NCBI GenBank assembly: GCA_900073065.1
Contig: FJOG01000008.1
Coordinates: 500,985-564,984, forward strand
Source: Phialocephala subalpina
Lineage: Eukaryota; Ascomycota; Leotiomycetes; Helotiales; Mollisiaceae
Length of the DNA stretch: 64,000 bases
Reading direction: 5' to 3'
Shown here: in pieces, positions 1 to 11,349 of the stretch
Layout of the letters: every line of letters begins with the position of its first letter
Position numbering within the stretch: position 1 is the first letter of the stretch
Notes under the pieces: generated by a model
Databases searched by the model: none
What the model was told of the DNA's origin: nothing
The model's input: the letters and a program-made list of their open reading frames with translations, nothing else
Position numbers and translations under genes: made by a program

Positions 1-90
1 TACCCCGCACTTCTTTGCGTGAAAGCTCTCTTGAAGCTCAATTTATAGCATCAGACCATCTCGATCACTTCAAACCGACGTCGCTGCCCA

Positions 91-1408
91 TCAAGCCTTT
101 ACCTCCTTCTCAATCATCTCATACTTCCCCACTAACCCCTCCCCACTCTCATCCGAAACCCCCTTCTTCCCTCTTCTACCTCCACGTCCCTTCTTCCAAA
201 ATGTCTCTCTCAATCCCGGTAACTCACTCTCAGGTCCAACCAAAACCCTTCCTGGATGATTGACATTGAAACACATGATCGCAAAGAACATTGGCATCGC
301 TTCTAGCGCATAGAAATACCCCTCATGGAAAGGAAGAGGGTTCGACGATGTTTTCCCACCTGAGAACTCAATGAGGCGGAAGAAGATCCGAACCTGCAAT
401 TCGACATATCAGCCATTATCCATAAACCTGAGGTACTCGTTAGACGAGTGAAGAGAAAAGACTCACAGTAATAAACCCCAAACTTCCATAAAGCGTCCAA
501 AGCACACCCCTCCACCCCATTTTTGCCCCTGGACCCATTCTTTCCAACCTTCTCATCTCCCTCTGAAACTTAACTGCCAACCCAAGAAACACAAAAATAA
601 AAAATTGCTGCAACCCAATACCACCCATATAGATATGCACACCCTTCATTTGTTGGTCCACCGGCGCTGTAGGACCAGCATAGCTCCCACCAACCAATTG
701 AATTACGAAGGAGATGAAGTCAAGAGAGACAAAGAGGATTGATAGAATGGCGGTGGGTATGCGGAAGATAGTGTGGGTTGGGGAGAAGAAGTGGATGAGG
801 CGGGCGAGGAGCATGTATGCGAATGCGTTGATCCAGAGGGGGGCGAGGAGAACGAAGAGTTGGGAGACAAGGAGAAGAGCGACGGATTGTTGGTGTAGTG
901 TTGATACGGCACGAGTAGCGAAGGAGGCAAACTCCCACATCGCACCCATAATGACGACCCAGCAGAATTTCTATCTTGGAATCAGCACCAATCTCCAAGT
1001 AGAGGTGGGACATTGACTCACCTTCTTATACATAGCAGCCTGTACAATATGCATCGCAGTCAACATCCCAAAGAGGACAGAAAATACGACGGCAGCAGCA
1101 AAGCTAGGATAATAATCGTACAACGCATTGCAAGTCCCAGGCGGGACATAGCCATTCTTGTCTGGTGTGAGGGTCATAATACAAGTTGGGACAGCGATGG
1201 TGATTGTCTGTGGAGCAAGTGTGACATGATCATTGGTCTGGCCTGGTATGGTGATGTATTCCGTGGTTATGAAGTCGATTGCGGTGGTGGAAGCGCTGGT
1301 TGTTTGGCGGGCAGCGAGCGTTGGAGTTGGAGGAGGTGCTGTAATGGCCATAGCAGATGTGCTAGAGAGAAGAAACGTCGCCAGAAGGGCGAAGGGCTGA
1401 AGTAGCAT
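91..1408 (-). CDS. RTA1-like seven-transmembrane protein
   Basis: Three exons on the minus strand (1408-1022, 970-467, 393-91) give 397 aa; both introns use GTGAGT donors and phase 0 joins. The N-terminus is a signal-peptide-like stretch of about 21 residues, followed by a Thr-rich linker. About seven hydrophobic segments follow, carrying the RTA1-family signatures YDYYPSFAAAVVF, CWVVIMGAMWEFASFATR and GGIGLQQFFIFVFLGLAVKF, with a late helix containing FFRLIEFSGG and ending in an acidic/basic cytosolic tail. The family includes yeast Rta1/Rtm1/Rsb1, membrane proteins linked to sterol-drug resistance and sphingoid-base export; the substrate here cannot be told. The cleavable leader and long N-terminal extracellular part are longer than in yeast Rta1. 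Confidence 0.9.
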
Positions 1409-2239
1409 CGTTACGTTTCCAGAACGGTCGAGGACTAAATGCTGCAGAGGAGGTCACAAGAGGAGCGTGTACGGAGAGGGCCTCGAAATGAACCTTCAAG
1501 GGACAGTGATTGTGAAAGTGATAGATGTTGAACGATGCACGGAAAAATGAAGAGATATGGGAATTTGAAGAGGACTACTTGGCAGAGGAGAGCATGTTAA
1601 ATGTAAATCGACAACAGTCCTCGCATGACACCAATATTCGAGACGCTCACAGCCTCGAGGAATCCTACATCTCAGCCCCATCACAAAACATACGAGCCTC
1701 GAAGACTGACTAAGCACCCCAGACATTCCTTAAAAACCGCTCAAATGGAGATGTCGGAAGAAAAGATGAGAAGCACATGACATCCCGCGTGATGAAACCA
1801 GGTATGGGTCCTCGCTTGCGGCCCCTGAGATGCCCCTTGCAGGTGAGAACTTGCGAAGTGGCCAATAAAGTGGCAGGTGGGCAAAGATTACATAACCCAA
1901 ATGGCTGTGCTGATGACCAACTTTGCTCTCCGCAGCGCCAGGGTGTCATATACTTGATGAACATACTCCAAGGCCATCACCAACGTAAAATAGAAAGGGG
2001 TACGACATATGCGATGACCTGCACAAATAAAATGCAGATTGAAAACAATAAATCGTGTATAATTGACCAAATGCCATCCGAGCTAAACTCCTGCAACCTA
2101 TATGCTGGTATACACTACACAATATCCTATCCATGAATATACTCCCGCGCTAAAATGCATATTGACAACCCACCACCACTTCTAACCATTTCACTGAGCC
2201 CAGGAAAGTGGTCTAGTACAAACTATGTAACGAAGAAAT
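1409..2239. other. Intergenic, no gene seen
   Basis: This stretch separates the start of the RTA1-like gene from the 3' end of the next minus-strand gene. Only short, uncoordinated reading frames occur on both strands, and I see no RNA gene or repeat. Confidence 0.6.
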
Positions 2240-4825
2240 CTATCTTCTGAGCATGTACGATAAATCTGGTAGGCTTTTGACGACGCTTTGGACAATCTTG
2301 TCCAGCTCGATCTCTTCTCTGGACTTTCCGTTACTGCGAGGAGGTGCAAGAGGCGAAGGACTAAATGTAACTGATTTGGTGACAGGTTTCGAGACGATTT
2401 TGGGAGCAAAGCGGGCATCGGGTTTCGGTGGTGGTGCTGGAGCCGATTCGAATACAGAGAAATCTGCCATGGCCCACGGATCGACTGCTGCTGTGGCAGA
2501 GTGGACTATGGGGCTCGCTGAAGAAATAGGGATTCCAGGTGACGGAGTCGCACCGAAACCACTTATGCTCGACGGGACTGCAGGCTGTTCCATACTCTTG
2601 AAACTCGCAGGCTGCGGTGCAAGGATATCATCAAAACTCGGGGTCGAGCGATGGCTCGTCACTGGCGGCGTAGTTACTGCACTAACGGGGGTTTTCGAAA
2701 ATGGCGTAGGCATGTTGCTAGTTGTTTGCGAAAACTGTCCTGAGAATGGAAGTGGTGGAGTAGGCGTAGTTATAGGTGAGGCTACCATCTCACCCCAATC
2801 ATCGTCGTCATCGTTTGCGAAATCCGAAATAGCAAGACTACTCAGTGTGGCCTTGGCTTGTGGCACATTCGAAATAGGCTGGGCGAACGGTCTGGTACTA
2901 GAAGGTGTTTGACTCGGAACAGCATTGAAAGTCGCTGTGCTACTATTTGATGAGGATCTCTGCACGGATGCTGACCGCCGTAGAGGTGAAGCCTGTTTCA
3001 ATAGCTGGGCAGGAAGCTTCGACATAGATGCTGTAGTTTTATGTCCTGGAAGCGGGTGATTATCCAAGCTCTGTGCCTTTTGCGGAGCAGCGTTCCAGCC
3101 AAAATTTGCGACGGGTGTTTCGATAGCAGACTTGGTCTGTTGAGGAGACTCGGTTGGCTTTATCGAGCTTCGCCGGCGAGTACGAGACGGCGATCTCTTT
3201 GATGTCGACAACTTCCTCGCAAGATCTTGAGGCCATTCTCGAGGAATGTCAGGAACCTTCTCGGCAGGCGCTTCGACTTTCTGCTTTGCTGCTTTTGCTG
3301 CTAAAGCATGGGATAATGGCATAGGAATAGCTTTTTTATCACCCCAACCAAATATTGAACTACCTTTACTACCTCCACCTAGCACCACCCGACCGCTAAT
3401 ACGATCTTCTTCCATCCAGCGAGCCACAATCTTCAATGTATCCTTGCGAATTTCTGAGTGAGGCCAATTGATACGAATGTAATTGTCGTCCCCAGTATTG
3501 TGCTTCCGCATAGTTCCATAACGTGAAACACGATACCACGCCTTGCGTTCTTCCGTTGTGGCAAATGAATCGTATGGAAGCGTATCCATTATGAATACTT
3601 TTTCGAAAGGAGCATCAGCTTCCAGATCGGGGTAGATCTTTTCCAACGCAGACATGTCGATATCGAAGTCCACCGGCCCGACGAACTTCTTCGGCGTTGG
3701 CTTTGTGGAAATAGGTTCTTTGTGATCTGCAAGCTCTTTGCTGGTTTGATCCCGAGGAGCCGGAGGCGGTATTTCGGCTTCCACAGCCTCTTGTTCATCA
3801 TCTGACTGCCCTTCTTCAAAGTCCCCAAAATCATCGTCCTCCTCTACTTCCTCTTCGTCCACCACACCATCACCGGCTTTGATTGTGTCCTGCCCACTGC
3901 TTGAGCTGCTGCCAACTGAATCGCTAACATCTTGTTTAGCAAGTCCATCGAAATGCTCTACTAGCTCTTGTACCTTCGAGGATACTTTTCGCGGTACCTG
4001 GGGTCGCTTTGGTTCTTCGTCGAAGGAAGTTCGAGGTGATTCCTGAGCCAGCTCATCGTGTTGGCTATGCTCGGAAGGTGATGAAGAGGGCCTGGAGGAA
4101 CTAGGGTCACCATCTAGACTCTCCACAGCGGGCGCGGCTTCGGTGACATGGGCGACTTCAGGTCCGGCAGCTATATTTGACTCTTCGCTTTCCATGCCAT
4201 CTATCGTGCCATGACTGATTATAGCTTCTTGCTCGTCTGTGTTCTGTCCGTCAGGCAGCAGCTTGTCGTTGGATGGCGGTGGTATTACATCTGCAGCAGA
4301 GATATTATGTTCCGACTCCTCCTCCTCTGTGCTGGGAGCATGAGGCTCGTCTTTCTTCTCCCCTTGCTCTTGTGTGCTCTGCGGAGTATCATCGTTGAAT
4401 GTGAACGCGGTTGCCCAAGGATCTGGCGAAGGCTGCCGAGCAAGATCTGTCGACTTCAGAAAAGGGCTTGGCGCCAATTTATTATCCCCATCGACTTGGA
4501 TGTCTTGTGAATCGTTCCAGACTGGCGAGAGTGCTGTAGAGTCGGTCTTGGGAGCAACCGCAGGAGCCGAAGCACTTCCATTCCACGCGTCGTTCTGCCC
4601 ATCAAACCCCAAGCTTCTGCCGCTCTCTGCAGGCAGTGTAGCCCATTCTCCGAATCCATCATCTTCTGCGTCATCCCAGGGCGAGTTCGTCTTCTCTTGC
4701 AAGCTCAATGTCGCAACTCGAGCTGGGGTCGTCGGCCTGATCTCAAAATCCGGCTTGTCCTCTGATTTAATTGGTTGTGGTAATTGTACTTCGTCCGCCC
4801 ACGGCGAGCCCCATGGGTCGTCCAT
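2240..4825 (-). CDS. Large acidic disordered protein, candidate clathrin/AP-1 accessory factor
   Basis: A single uninterrupted frame of 861 aa. I place the start at the ATG at 4825 (MDDPWGSPWADE); the two preceding codons read from a GTG. Most of the protein is low-complexity Ser/Pro/Glu-rich. Conserved-looking islands are the N-terminal DDPWGSPW, a DDDFGDFEEG motif near residue 330, and a better-folded stretch around residues 380-490 (KIYPDLEADAPFEKVF, RKAWYRVSRYGTMRKHN, INWPHSEIRKDTLKIVARWM). The extreme C-terminus is SLPDLSYMLRR. Acidic FGxF motifs are known ligands of gamma-adaptin and GGA ear domains, as in aftiphilin and yeast Laa2, so a trafficking role is a reasonable inference but unproven. 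I do not recognise a named orthologue. Confidence 0.8.
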   Translation of the reverse strand: MDDPWGSPWADEVQLPQPIKSEDKPDFEIRPTTPARVATLSLQEKTNSPWDDAEDDGFGEWATLPAESGRSLGFDGQNDAWNGSASAPAVAPKTDSTALSPVWNDSQDIQVDGDNKLAPSPFLKSTDLARQPSPDPWATAFTFNDDTPQSTQEQGEKKDEPHAPSTEEEESEHNISAADVIPPPSNDKLLPDGQNTDEQEAIISHGTIDGMESEESNIAAGPEVAHVTEAAPAVESLDGDPSSSRPSSSPSEHSQHDELAQESPRTSFDEEPKRPQVPRKVSSKVQELVEHFDGLAKQDVSDSVGSSSSSGQDTIKAGDGVVDEEEVEEDDDFGDFEEGQSDDEQEAVEAEIPPPAPRDQTSKELADHKEPISTKPTPKKFVGPVDFDIDMSALEKIYPDLEADAPFEKVFIMDTLPYDSFATTEERKAWYRVSRYGTMRKHNTGDDNYIRINWPHSEIRKDTLKIVARWMEEDRISGRVVLGGGSKGSSIFGWGDKKAIPMPLSHALAAKAAKQKVEAPAEKVPDIPREWPQDLARKLSTSKRSPSRTRRRSSIKPTESPQQTKSAIETPVANFGWNAAPQKAQSLDNHPLPGHKTTASMSKLPAQLLKQASPLRRSASVQRSSSNSSTATFNAVPSQTPSSTRPFAQPISNVPQAKATLSSLAISDFANDDDDDWGEMVASPITTPTPPLPFSGQFSQTTSNMPTPFSKTPVSAVTTPPVTSHRSTPSFDDILAPQPASFKSMEQPAVPSSISGFGATPSPGIPISSASPIVHSATAAVDPWAMADFSVFESAPAPPPKPDARFAPKIVSKPVTKSVTFSPSPLAPPRSNGKSREEIELDKIVQSVVKSLPDLSYMLRR

Positions 4826-5104
4826 ATCCACTTGTCAAAATAAAGCGGATTATCATATTGATATGGTGCATAAAATGGTGAAGAGAGTTGTAGCTCTCAA
4901 ACTCGAGGTCTTTGACGCCAAGATGGACATTGGCGTCTGATGTTTGGAGCTCTCGGCAAATTGTCGGGGAAAATAATCGCCGAAAGCGTCATATTTGCTT
5001 GTTTGCTTGATAATCGATAACATTTTCTCCATTACAGCTTGAGAACGCTTCACAATGCGAAACTTATCTGATCAAGATCCTTGAGCATTGTAAAGAAGTT
5101 CAAG

Positions 5105-6075
5105 ATGTCTCTTGACAAGGTTAAGCACATTGTCCTGGTACGAGAACCCCTCACTTCCGCCCTAAGCCCCTACTGACATTCCAGGTTCTTTCTGGCAAAG
5201 GTGGCGTAGGAAAATCTTCAATCACGACCCAGCTAGCGCTGTCCCTCTCTTTAGCAGGCCATTCTGTCGGAATCCTCGATATCGACCTCACAGGACCCTC
5301 AATACCTCGACTCTTCGGCATCGAATCTTCGAAAGTCACACAAGCACCTGGAGGATGGTTACCCGTTCCAGTACATGCTGCCAATCCAGCAGCAGGCATT
5401 GGCTCACTCTCTTGCATGAGCTTAGGCTTTCTGCTACGAGAGCGAGGTGATGCTGTAGTATGGCGAGGTCCAAAGAAGACTGCCATGGTGCGGCAGTTCT
5501 TGTCAGATGTGCTATGGGGAGAATTGGACTATCTACTCATTGATACACCACCTGGTACATCGGACGAACATATTTCACTGGCGGAAGAGCTGCTCAAGAA
5601 TGCGCTCCCTGGGCAAGTCGCTGGAGCTGTGGTAGTCACTACACCGCAAGCAGTGGCTACAGCAGATGTCAAGAAGGAGTTGAACTTCTGCACGAAGACT
5701 GGCATAAATGTCATCGGCGTTGTGGAGAACATGAGTGGCTTCGTTTGCCCGAACTGCTCGGAGTGTACAAATATCTTCAATTCTGGTGGTGGAGAAGTTA
5801 TGGCTGAGGAGTTCTCTGTCAAGTTCCTGGGCAAAGTGCCCATCGATCCTCAGTTCGTGATGCTGGTCGAGACAGGAAGGCGACCAAAGTACCCGCCAGG
5901 GACGCAGGTCAATGGACATGAAATGGGAACAAACGGCAACGTCGATTACTCAACGGATGTCAAAGATCCTGGCTTACTGGTCGAGAAGTATAAGATTTGC
6001 TCTCTCGCTCCCGTTTTCGAGGCCATCACGAAGCAAGTCATGGCAGCAGTCGAAGCCAAGGCACAAGGGACATGA
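5105..6075 (+). CDS. CFD1: Cytosolic Fe-S cluster assembly P-loop NTPase CFD1
   Basis: Two exons (5105-5137 and 5185-6075) give 307 aa; the 47-bp intron follows codon 11 and joins ATT-GTC-CTG to GTT-CTT-TCT. The protein is an Mrp/NBP35-type P-loop ATPase with a deviant Walker A GKGGVGKS at residues 15-22, the [11 protein letters not shown] switch, and a CPNC pair near residue 200 that bridges a 4Fe-4S cluster in the family. It lacks the N-terminal four-cysteine ferredoxin-like extension of Nbp35, which makes it Cfd1. Cfd1 and Nbp35 form the scaffold of the cytosolic iron-sulfur assembly pathway. A segment after residue 260 ([17 protein letters not shown]) looks like a lineage insertion. Confidence 0.95.
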
Positions 6076-7234
6076 TTTGCATGGACGCCTGATCAGGGAG
6101 GTGCATAGCGATAGCGTTGGGTCCTTTGGTTATGAGGTCGCATTTGAGGAATGGTTACATAAAAGCAACCCATAGACTTTTCGATACCATGCGGTGGCAT
6201 TCCCTTCATCCTGGGAGAGCCTGCGACTCATCACAAGGAAGTGCATCCTACCCCGCAATCTTCGGGAAATGGCCACCTTGGAGATGATTTGACCAAGTCT
6301 ACTCACGCAGGCGCGATCGCAAACGCCCTCAGCTATGCGAGTAACGCATCGCGATTACGCTATGCCTTGGGTGGTTTTCCCTCATGGCCATTTCCCATAT
6401 CTATTACAATAATGAAGTCCAGGAGTTCGCGCCATGATGTTCCTGCCGTTTTCCCAGCCAAGAAAGGCTGTGTCAGAAAATGGTTTCCGCCCCTCCTCTT
6501 GGCTCTTGGCCACGACTTCCGCTCCTGATCTCCTCACGAGCCCTCAGCACCTCATATTTCCTATCAGGCTGTCGCCCTCTATTCTTTCAGAATTGGTATT
6601 AGCGCAGAGTCCCCATGCTACCAATAGGAATTTATCTCTTACATTTTTGGCGCTGTCACGCGTTTCAAAAGACGCTATGGGGAATCGGAACCTCCGCGAC
6701 CAAGAAATCTCCAAGAAGTCCAAGAGCCCCAAGAAATATCCAAGAAGTTATCCACATTGCCATCTCTTATCGCCTTCCACATTTGAAAAGCTTTCAAATG
6801 CCAAGTAAGCGTTGCATTTGTTGCTATCGAACCACACTACCTTTGACCAGTTGCATTCTGGGGCCACACGAGTGCATTTCTCGGCGTTGGCTTTCACCTC
6901 ATCAATGGCTCGTTCATACTACCATACCATGTACTTGGCCAGATAAGACCTTCTGGAAATCCTTAAGCTTACTGTTCTACAGTCTTTCTAGAAGCATTGG
7001 CTGTCTAGTTCCCACCTCCAAGGCGGGGCATAGTCCCAAATGAAGGTTGATATCGGTTGAAACAATCTTCTTCGGACCACCACACAAGTTCTAGCGCCTT
7101 GTCACCATGATGTACACTTTGTATAAAGACGTCTGTCTGCACCTCGGCCGATCTTGAAGTGTATCCTTTCCAACCCTTCATTTCCTGGGATCATTCCTCT
7201 CCCTTCGCAGCAGTACCTCGATAAAGCACTCACC
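6076..7234 (+). promoter_or_regulatory. Permease upstream region with GATA-type sites
   Basis: No gene is visible in this 1.16-kb gap. It contains HGATAR sequences, the binding site of nitrogen-catabolite GATA factors (AreA/Nit2 in other fungi): TTATCT at 6632-6637, CTTATCG at 6766-6772 and AGATAAG at 6941-6947. Their clustering 290-600 bp ahead of an amino-acid permease fits nitrogen control, but such short sites also occur by chance. A run of CAAGAAGTCC/CAAGAAATAT/CAAGAAGTTA-like repeats lies near 6710-6750. Confidence 0.35.
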
Positions 7235-9146
7235 ATGGCGGACAAGAATGAGAAAGACATTGGTCTCACCAACCCCGCCACCCCAGAGTATTCGTCGGAC
7301 AACATCGTTGTCGAGCATGAGCAACTGGGCTTCTGGACTCGCATGGGCGTTACAGGCGAGTCCTTCAAGCGGAGAACCTCTTCTAAGGATGACAATCTAC
7401 TCAACCACACCCTCAAGCCTCGACATTTGCATATGATTGCCATTGGTGGCTCGATTGGTGCTGGATTTTTTGTTGGTTCTGGAAGTGCTCTCAATCGTGG
7501 TGTAAGTAGAACCACAAGAACTCATGGTCATAACAGGAGCTAAATTAGACAGGGCCCTGCTACTCTGTTGATTGATTTCACAATCATGGGCGTTATGATC
7601 TTCAACGTCGTCTACGCCCTTGGCGAACTCGCCGTCATGTATCCCGTCTCTGGAGGTTTCTACACTTACTCGACTCGCTTCATCGATCCGTCGTGGGGTT
7701 TTGCTATGGGATGGAGCAAGTATTTCTTGTGTCTCGTCAGAATCGGCGCTAACAAGGCCCAGACTACGTCTTCCAATGGGCTATTGTCCTTCCTCTCGAA
7801 CTCGTGGTTGCAGGTTTAACGGTTGGCTATTGGAATCAGGACATCAACGTGGGAGTCTGGATCACAGTCTTCCTCCTCGCAATCGTCATCATCAACGTCT
7901 TCGGTGTCCTAGGATTTGCTGAGGAGGAATTCTGGTCCAGTGTCTTGAAGCTAGGTGCTGTCTGTATCTTCATGGTCGTCGGTATGATCCTTGGTAAGTT
8001 AAGCTTCCGCCGTTTTCTATTCCCTGCTGACGACTTCTTAAGTATGCGGTGGAGGTCCCAGCAATGGAATTTACGACGAATACTGGGGAGCTCGCCTTTG
8101 GTACGACCCTGGAGCTTTCAAGAACGGCTTTAAAGGTGTCTGCTCTGTCTTCGTCACAGCCGCCTTCGCTTTCTCTGGCACTGAACTTGTCGGTCTCGCA
8201 GCTGCTGAATCCGAGAATCCTGCCAAGGCACTCCCTGGTGCCATCAAGCAGGTCTTCTGGCGTATTACTTTGTTCTACATCGTCGGTCTCCTCTTTGTCG
8301 GACTGCTCGTCGACTCCACCGACGAGCGTCTCCTCGGCGCTAACCCATTGATCGATGTCGCTGCTTCTCCATTCGTCATCGCTGCCAAAGACGCTGGTCT
8401 CAACGGATACGATCACTTCATGAACTTCATCATCCTCATCTCTGTCGTCTCAATCGGTAACTCTGGTGTCTATGGTGGCTCCCGAACTCTCACCGCTCTC
8501 GCTGAGCAAGGTTATGCTCCCAAAATATTCGCGTATATCGACAAGTCCGGTCGCCCACTTTTCTCAACCATCGCCATCCTTGTCTTCGGATGCCTGGGAT
8601 ACGTAAATCTGAATGCTCAAGGTCCAGTCGTCTTTGATTGGTTGCTTGCATTGTCTGGTCTTGCTGCGCTATTCACTTGGGGATCGATCTGCCTGGCTCA
8701 TATTCGTTTCCGTTCTGCGTGGAAGTATCAAGGCCACACTCTCGACGAAATCCCATTCAAAGCCGTTGGCGGTGTCTACGGTTCATGGATGGGTCTGATT
8801 CTCATCTTCCTTGTGCTTATGGCTCAGGTTCGTCCTCTTTCCCCCCATTGTTTCTGGTTCCGGCAAAGACTAACTCATCTCACAGTTCTACACCGCACTG
8901 TACCCCCTCGGTAACGAAGGCAAAATCGGCACAGCAGAAGACTTCTTCAAATCCTACCTCGCGCTCCCAGTCGTGATCCTCTTTTGGGTCTGTGGTTTCG
9001 CCTGGAAGCGTGCTGGTTGGTTGAGAACTTCTCAGATTGATGTTGATTCTGGACGCCGGGAGGTTGATTGGGAGAGGATCAATAACACGAAGGCGGAGAT
9101 TGCTGCTTATCCTGCTTGGAAGAGGGTCTTCCACTTCTTGTTCTAG
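7235..9146 (+). CDS. Amino-acid permease (APC/YAT family)
   Basis: Five exons (7235-7501, 7553-7715, 7763-7993, 8043-8827, 8886-9146) give 568 aa. I chose the ATG at 7235 (MADKNEKDIG, context CACCATGG) over the upstream one at 7154. The cytosolic N-terminus is followed by LKPRHLHMIAIGGSIGAGFF, the typical first helix with the substrate-binding GSIGAG loop, then about twelve membrane segments, and a C-terminal FHFLF. The best frame across intron 2 needs a GC-AG intron (GCAAGT donor at 7716) and restores the family-typical GWNYVFQW. Yeast relatives are plasma-membrane proton symporters for amino acids; specificity cannot be told here. GATA-type sites lie upstream. Confidence 0.93.
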
Positions 9147-9627
9147 GATTCGTCTTCGGCACTTTGTGAGGATGGTGGGTTGAGTAGTGATCTGGTGCTG
9201 GGGTGATGAAAGAAGGTCCATGTTTGAGGGAGGTTGGAGTAGGGATTAGGATGCTAATTGTATACCCTCCTTATTCGTTTCACGTTGCACAATTCTCAAA
9301 ATTTGCCTCACACTTCTTTCCTATTACAGCGCTGCTCTCTTTGAGGTATTGTCTCGTCAATGGCACAACCCAGCCGAGTGGCCCAACAAGAATTTCATTG
9401 ATCACACTTCGCGTTCACTCATTGGTTCACTACTAAAGAAAATCACAACTATCACAAGGGTCCACGGTCGAATTAGAGGTTTCCAAGAAGAAAAATTGTT
9501 TCATTGTCTAAGATTAAGGGGTGTGGGAAGAATTGAACTTACTTGTTCTTGTTTCAATCTATTGTTCCATTGTCCTCGTCAAAGACCAGCTTCGACGAGG
9601 ATACTGAAATGTTTTTCTTCTCCACGA
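9147..9627. other. Intergenic between convergent genes
   Basis: This is the convergent 3' region of the permease and the following minus-strand gene. No coding region, RNA gene or repeat is evident. Confidence 0.5.
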
Positions 9628-10620
9628 TCAGTTGCCCTGAAGCAACCTCTCACACAGCGAAAAAATCTCTGTTGAGCATACCCGCGCATGCTCCATCCTC
9701 GCTCCCGGTCCAGGAAACTTGTCCGGATGCCACTGAAGGCGCTCCTTCTTTAACCACTTTCCCGAAAACTCGCCACTACCCCGCAGCACCTTCTCTAGAT
9801 CGTGGTGACAACACTTAATGTTATCAACTTTGAGACAGTCCTTTCCCCTACACCTGAAGCCGTGAGGTTTTGGGAAGTTGTTTGAGTTAGGATCTGTCTT
9901 GAAGGCTACGAGGCTAGTGCTTAGTGCAAGGTAGTAGACACTGTACTTTTCCTGGTCTTTGCGTTGCGAGCGCTTGAAGTTTTGCCAGTACTTGGTGGTA
10001 TCTTTAGGCTCGTCGACCATAGCTCTGTCGTGAGCCTCTGCTCGCTTTTCGCGGCGCTTGCGGAAGAATTCCTCGGCGTCCTGTTGAGCGGCAGACTTCC
10101 GGATGCGGCGTTCGGCCTTGCGAGCTGCTTTGTATGCGTTTCGAGGATTTGGTCTGGATTGTCCTGCACCATGGAAGAATGCCTTCGCGGAGCCTGAGGA
10201 CTCTGTTTGTGTTTGAGATTTAGGAGGGGTAGATGATGCGCTGGAAGTTGATTCTTCCTGTTGCGTAGCATCGTCGTCATCATCGGAACTCTCCTCGCCA
10301 TGTGCGCGGAAGAAGCTGTGGTAGACATCGGGATCGTCTACTAATAGGGACTCACCTGGGGTTGAGTCACTTAATGGTTTGGACCAAGCCAATGGGTTGT
10401 ACTTTTCGCCCGTCCACCAGTTCTGCTCCAGCCATATTTGCTCATTATCAGCAACTTCCCAAGCCTCGTTGGATTTAGCCTTGTCTGAGAGTTTGGATCG
10501 TCGTTCCACTTCTTGCGGTGAGATGTCGGGTCGGAATGGTGCTGGCTTCTCCTTTTTGGGAGGAGCTTTGGGTCGCGGTCTGCCGCTGAGATGCGGCTTT
10601 GTTCCTCTTGATTTAGTCAT
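9628..10620 (-). CDS. Basic protein with C-terminal J-domain-like HPD motif
   Basis: An intronless frame of 330 aa. The N-terminus is Lys/Pro-rich (SGRPRPKAPPKKEKP), and a middle acidic Ser-rich stretch (EESSDDDDDATQ) precedes a long charged helix (residues about 170-225, rich in KAARKAERRIRK and EEFFRKRREKRAE). The C-terminus holds cysteines (CRGKDC, KCCHHD) and then KKERLQWHPDKFPG, with an HPD tripeptide like that of J-domains, followed by a helix. HPD in a J-domain contacts Hsp70. Here the context (LRW/LQWHPDKF) resembles NFKBIL1-type and other degenerate J-like proteins, so co-chaperone activity is uncertain. I do not recognise a named orthologue. Confidence 0.75.
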   Translation of the reverse strand: MTKSRGTKPHLSGRPRPKAPPKKEKPAPFRPDISPQEVERRSKLSDKAKSNEAWEVADNEQIWLEQNWWTGEKYNPLAWSKPLSDSTPGESLLVDDPDVYHSFFRAHGEESSDDDDDATQQEESTSSASSTPPKSQTQTESSGSAKAFFHGAGQSRPNPRNAYKAARKAERRIRKSAAQQDAEEFFRKRREKRAEAHDRAMVDEPKDTTKYWQNFKRSQRKDQEKYSVYYLALSTSLVAFKTDPNSNNFPKPHGFRCRGKDCLKVDNIKCCHHDLEKVLRGSGEFSGKWLKKERLQWHPDKFPGPGARMEHARVCSTEIFSLCERLLQGN

Positions 10621-11349
10621 TTTTGCGCTTGCTTGCTTTCGTAAGAGTTTTGCGAGTGTTAAAATGCGTAATTTTTGAAGATGTTGCGATGAATAATGAA
10701 TTGATAGTTTTTTAACTCGTCCGTTCTTCTGGATTTATGCCAAGCAGGACTCATCTGTTTTATGCATAGAACAATTGCATAGTTTGCCCTAGAAAGTCTT
10801 TGTTATTGACCTTCCTCATCATTAAGTTTCAAATATCCTCCGTTCAACTTTAAAATTCTTTCACAGATGTTTCGCGTATAGTCTCCTACTGCAGCCTGCT
10901 CTGAGCGTGGTATTGCAGAACGAAAACAGCTCCTAGCTTCTCCCTATTGCTGTAGTAAACTAGTCTTCTGCTCTTTACTGCGCCTCCTTATACATCAAGC
11001 CGACAATGGATTGTCTGAAGGAAAGAGCTTGAAGTAAAGTATGGCACTCACGTGACAATTGTCGCCATCCGTCGTTTTACTGCCATACCATCTTTCCTTT
11101 CATGTGACGCACATGAGCATTGTTGTGTTATCAATCGGTTGGTCAGAGGAACAAAGACGTGAACTCTCGAGTTCTAGGATTCTCTTTGTCTCTCCGAAGA
11201 AGTGCCATTGTCTACCATATGAAACAATGAAGAACAATAGGATTGAGTTATAAGAGGATCATTGCTCTCTCATGGGATAGCTTCTCTAGAAATTATTACA
11301 CACATAACATTACATCCAGATACGCCTTTCGACCACACACGTTTGAACA
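10621..11349. other. Divergent intergenic region
   Basis: This 729-bp gap lies between the divergent J-like and amidoligase-like genes and presumably holds both promoters. No coding potential or repeat is visible. Confidence 0.5.

Noticed and set aside
2253..2912. 219-aa open frame on the plus strand
   Set aside because: It lies fully antisense to the 861-aa gene, and its Gly/Val-rich composition mirrors the Ser/Pro-rich complementary frame; no motif supports it.
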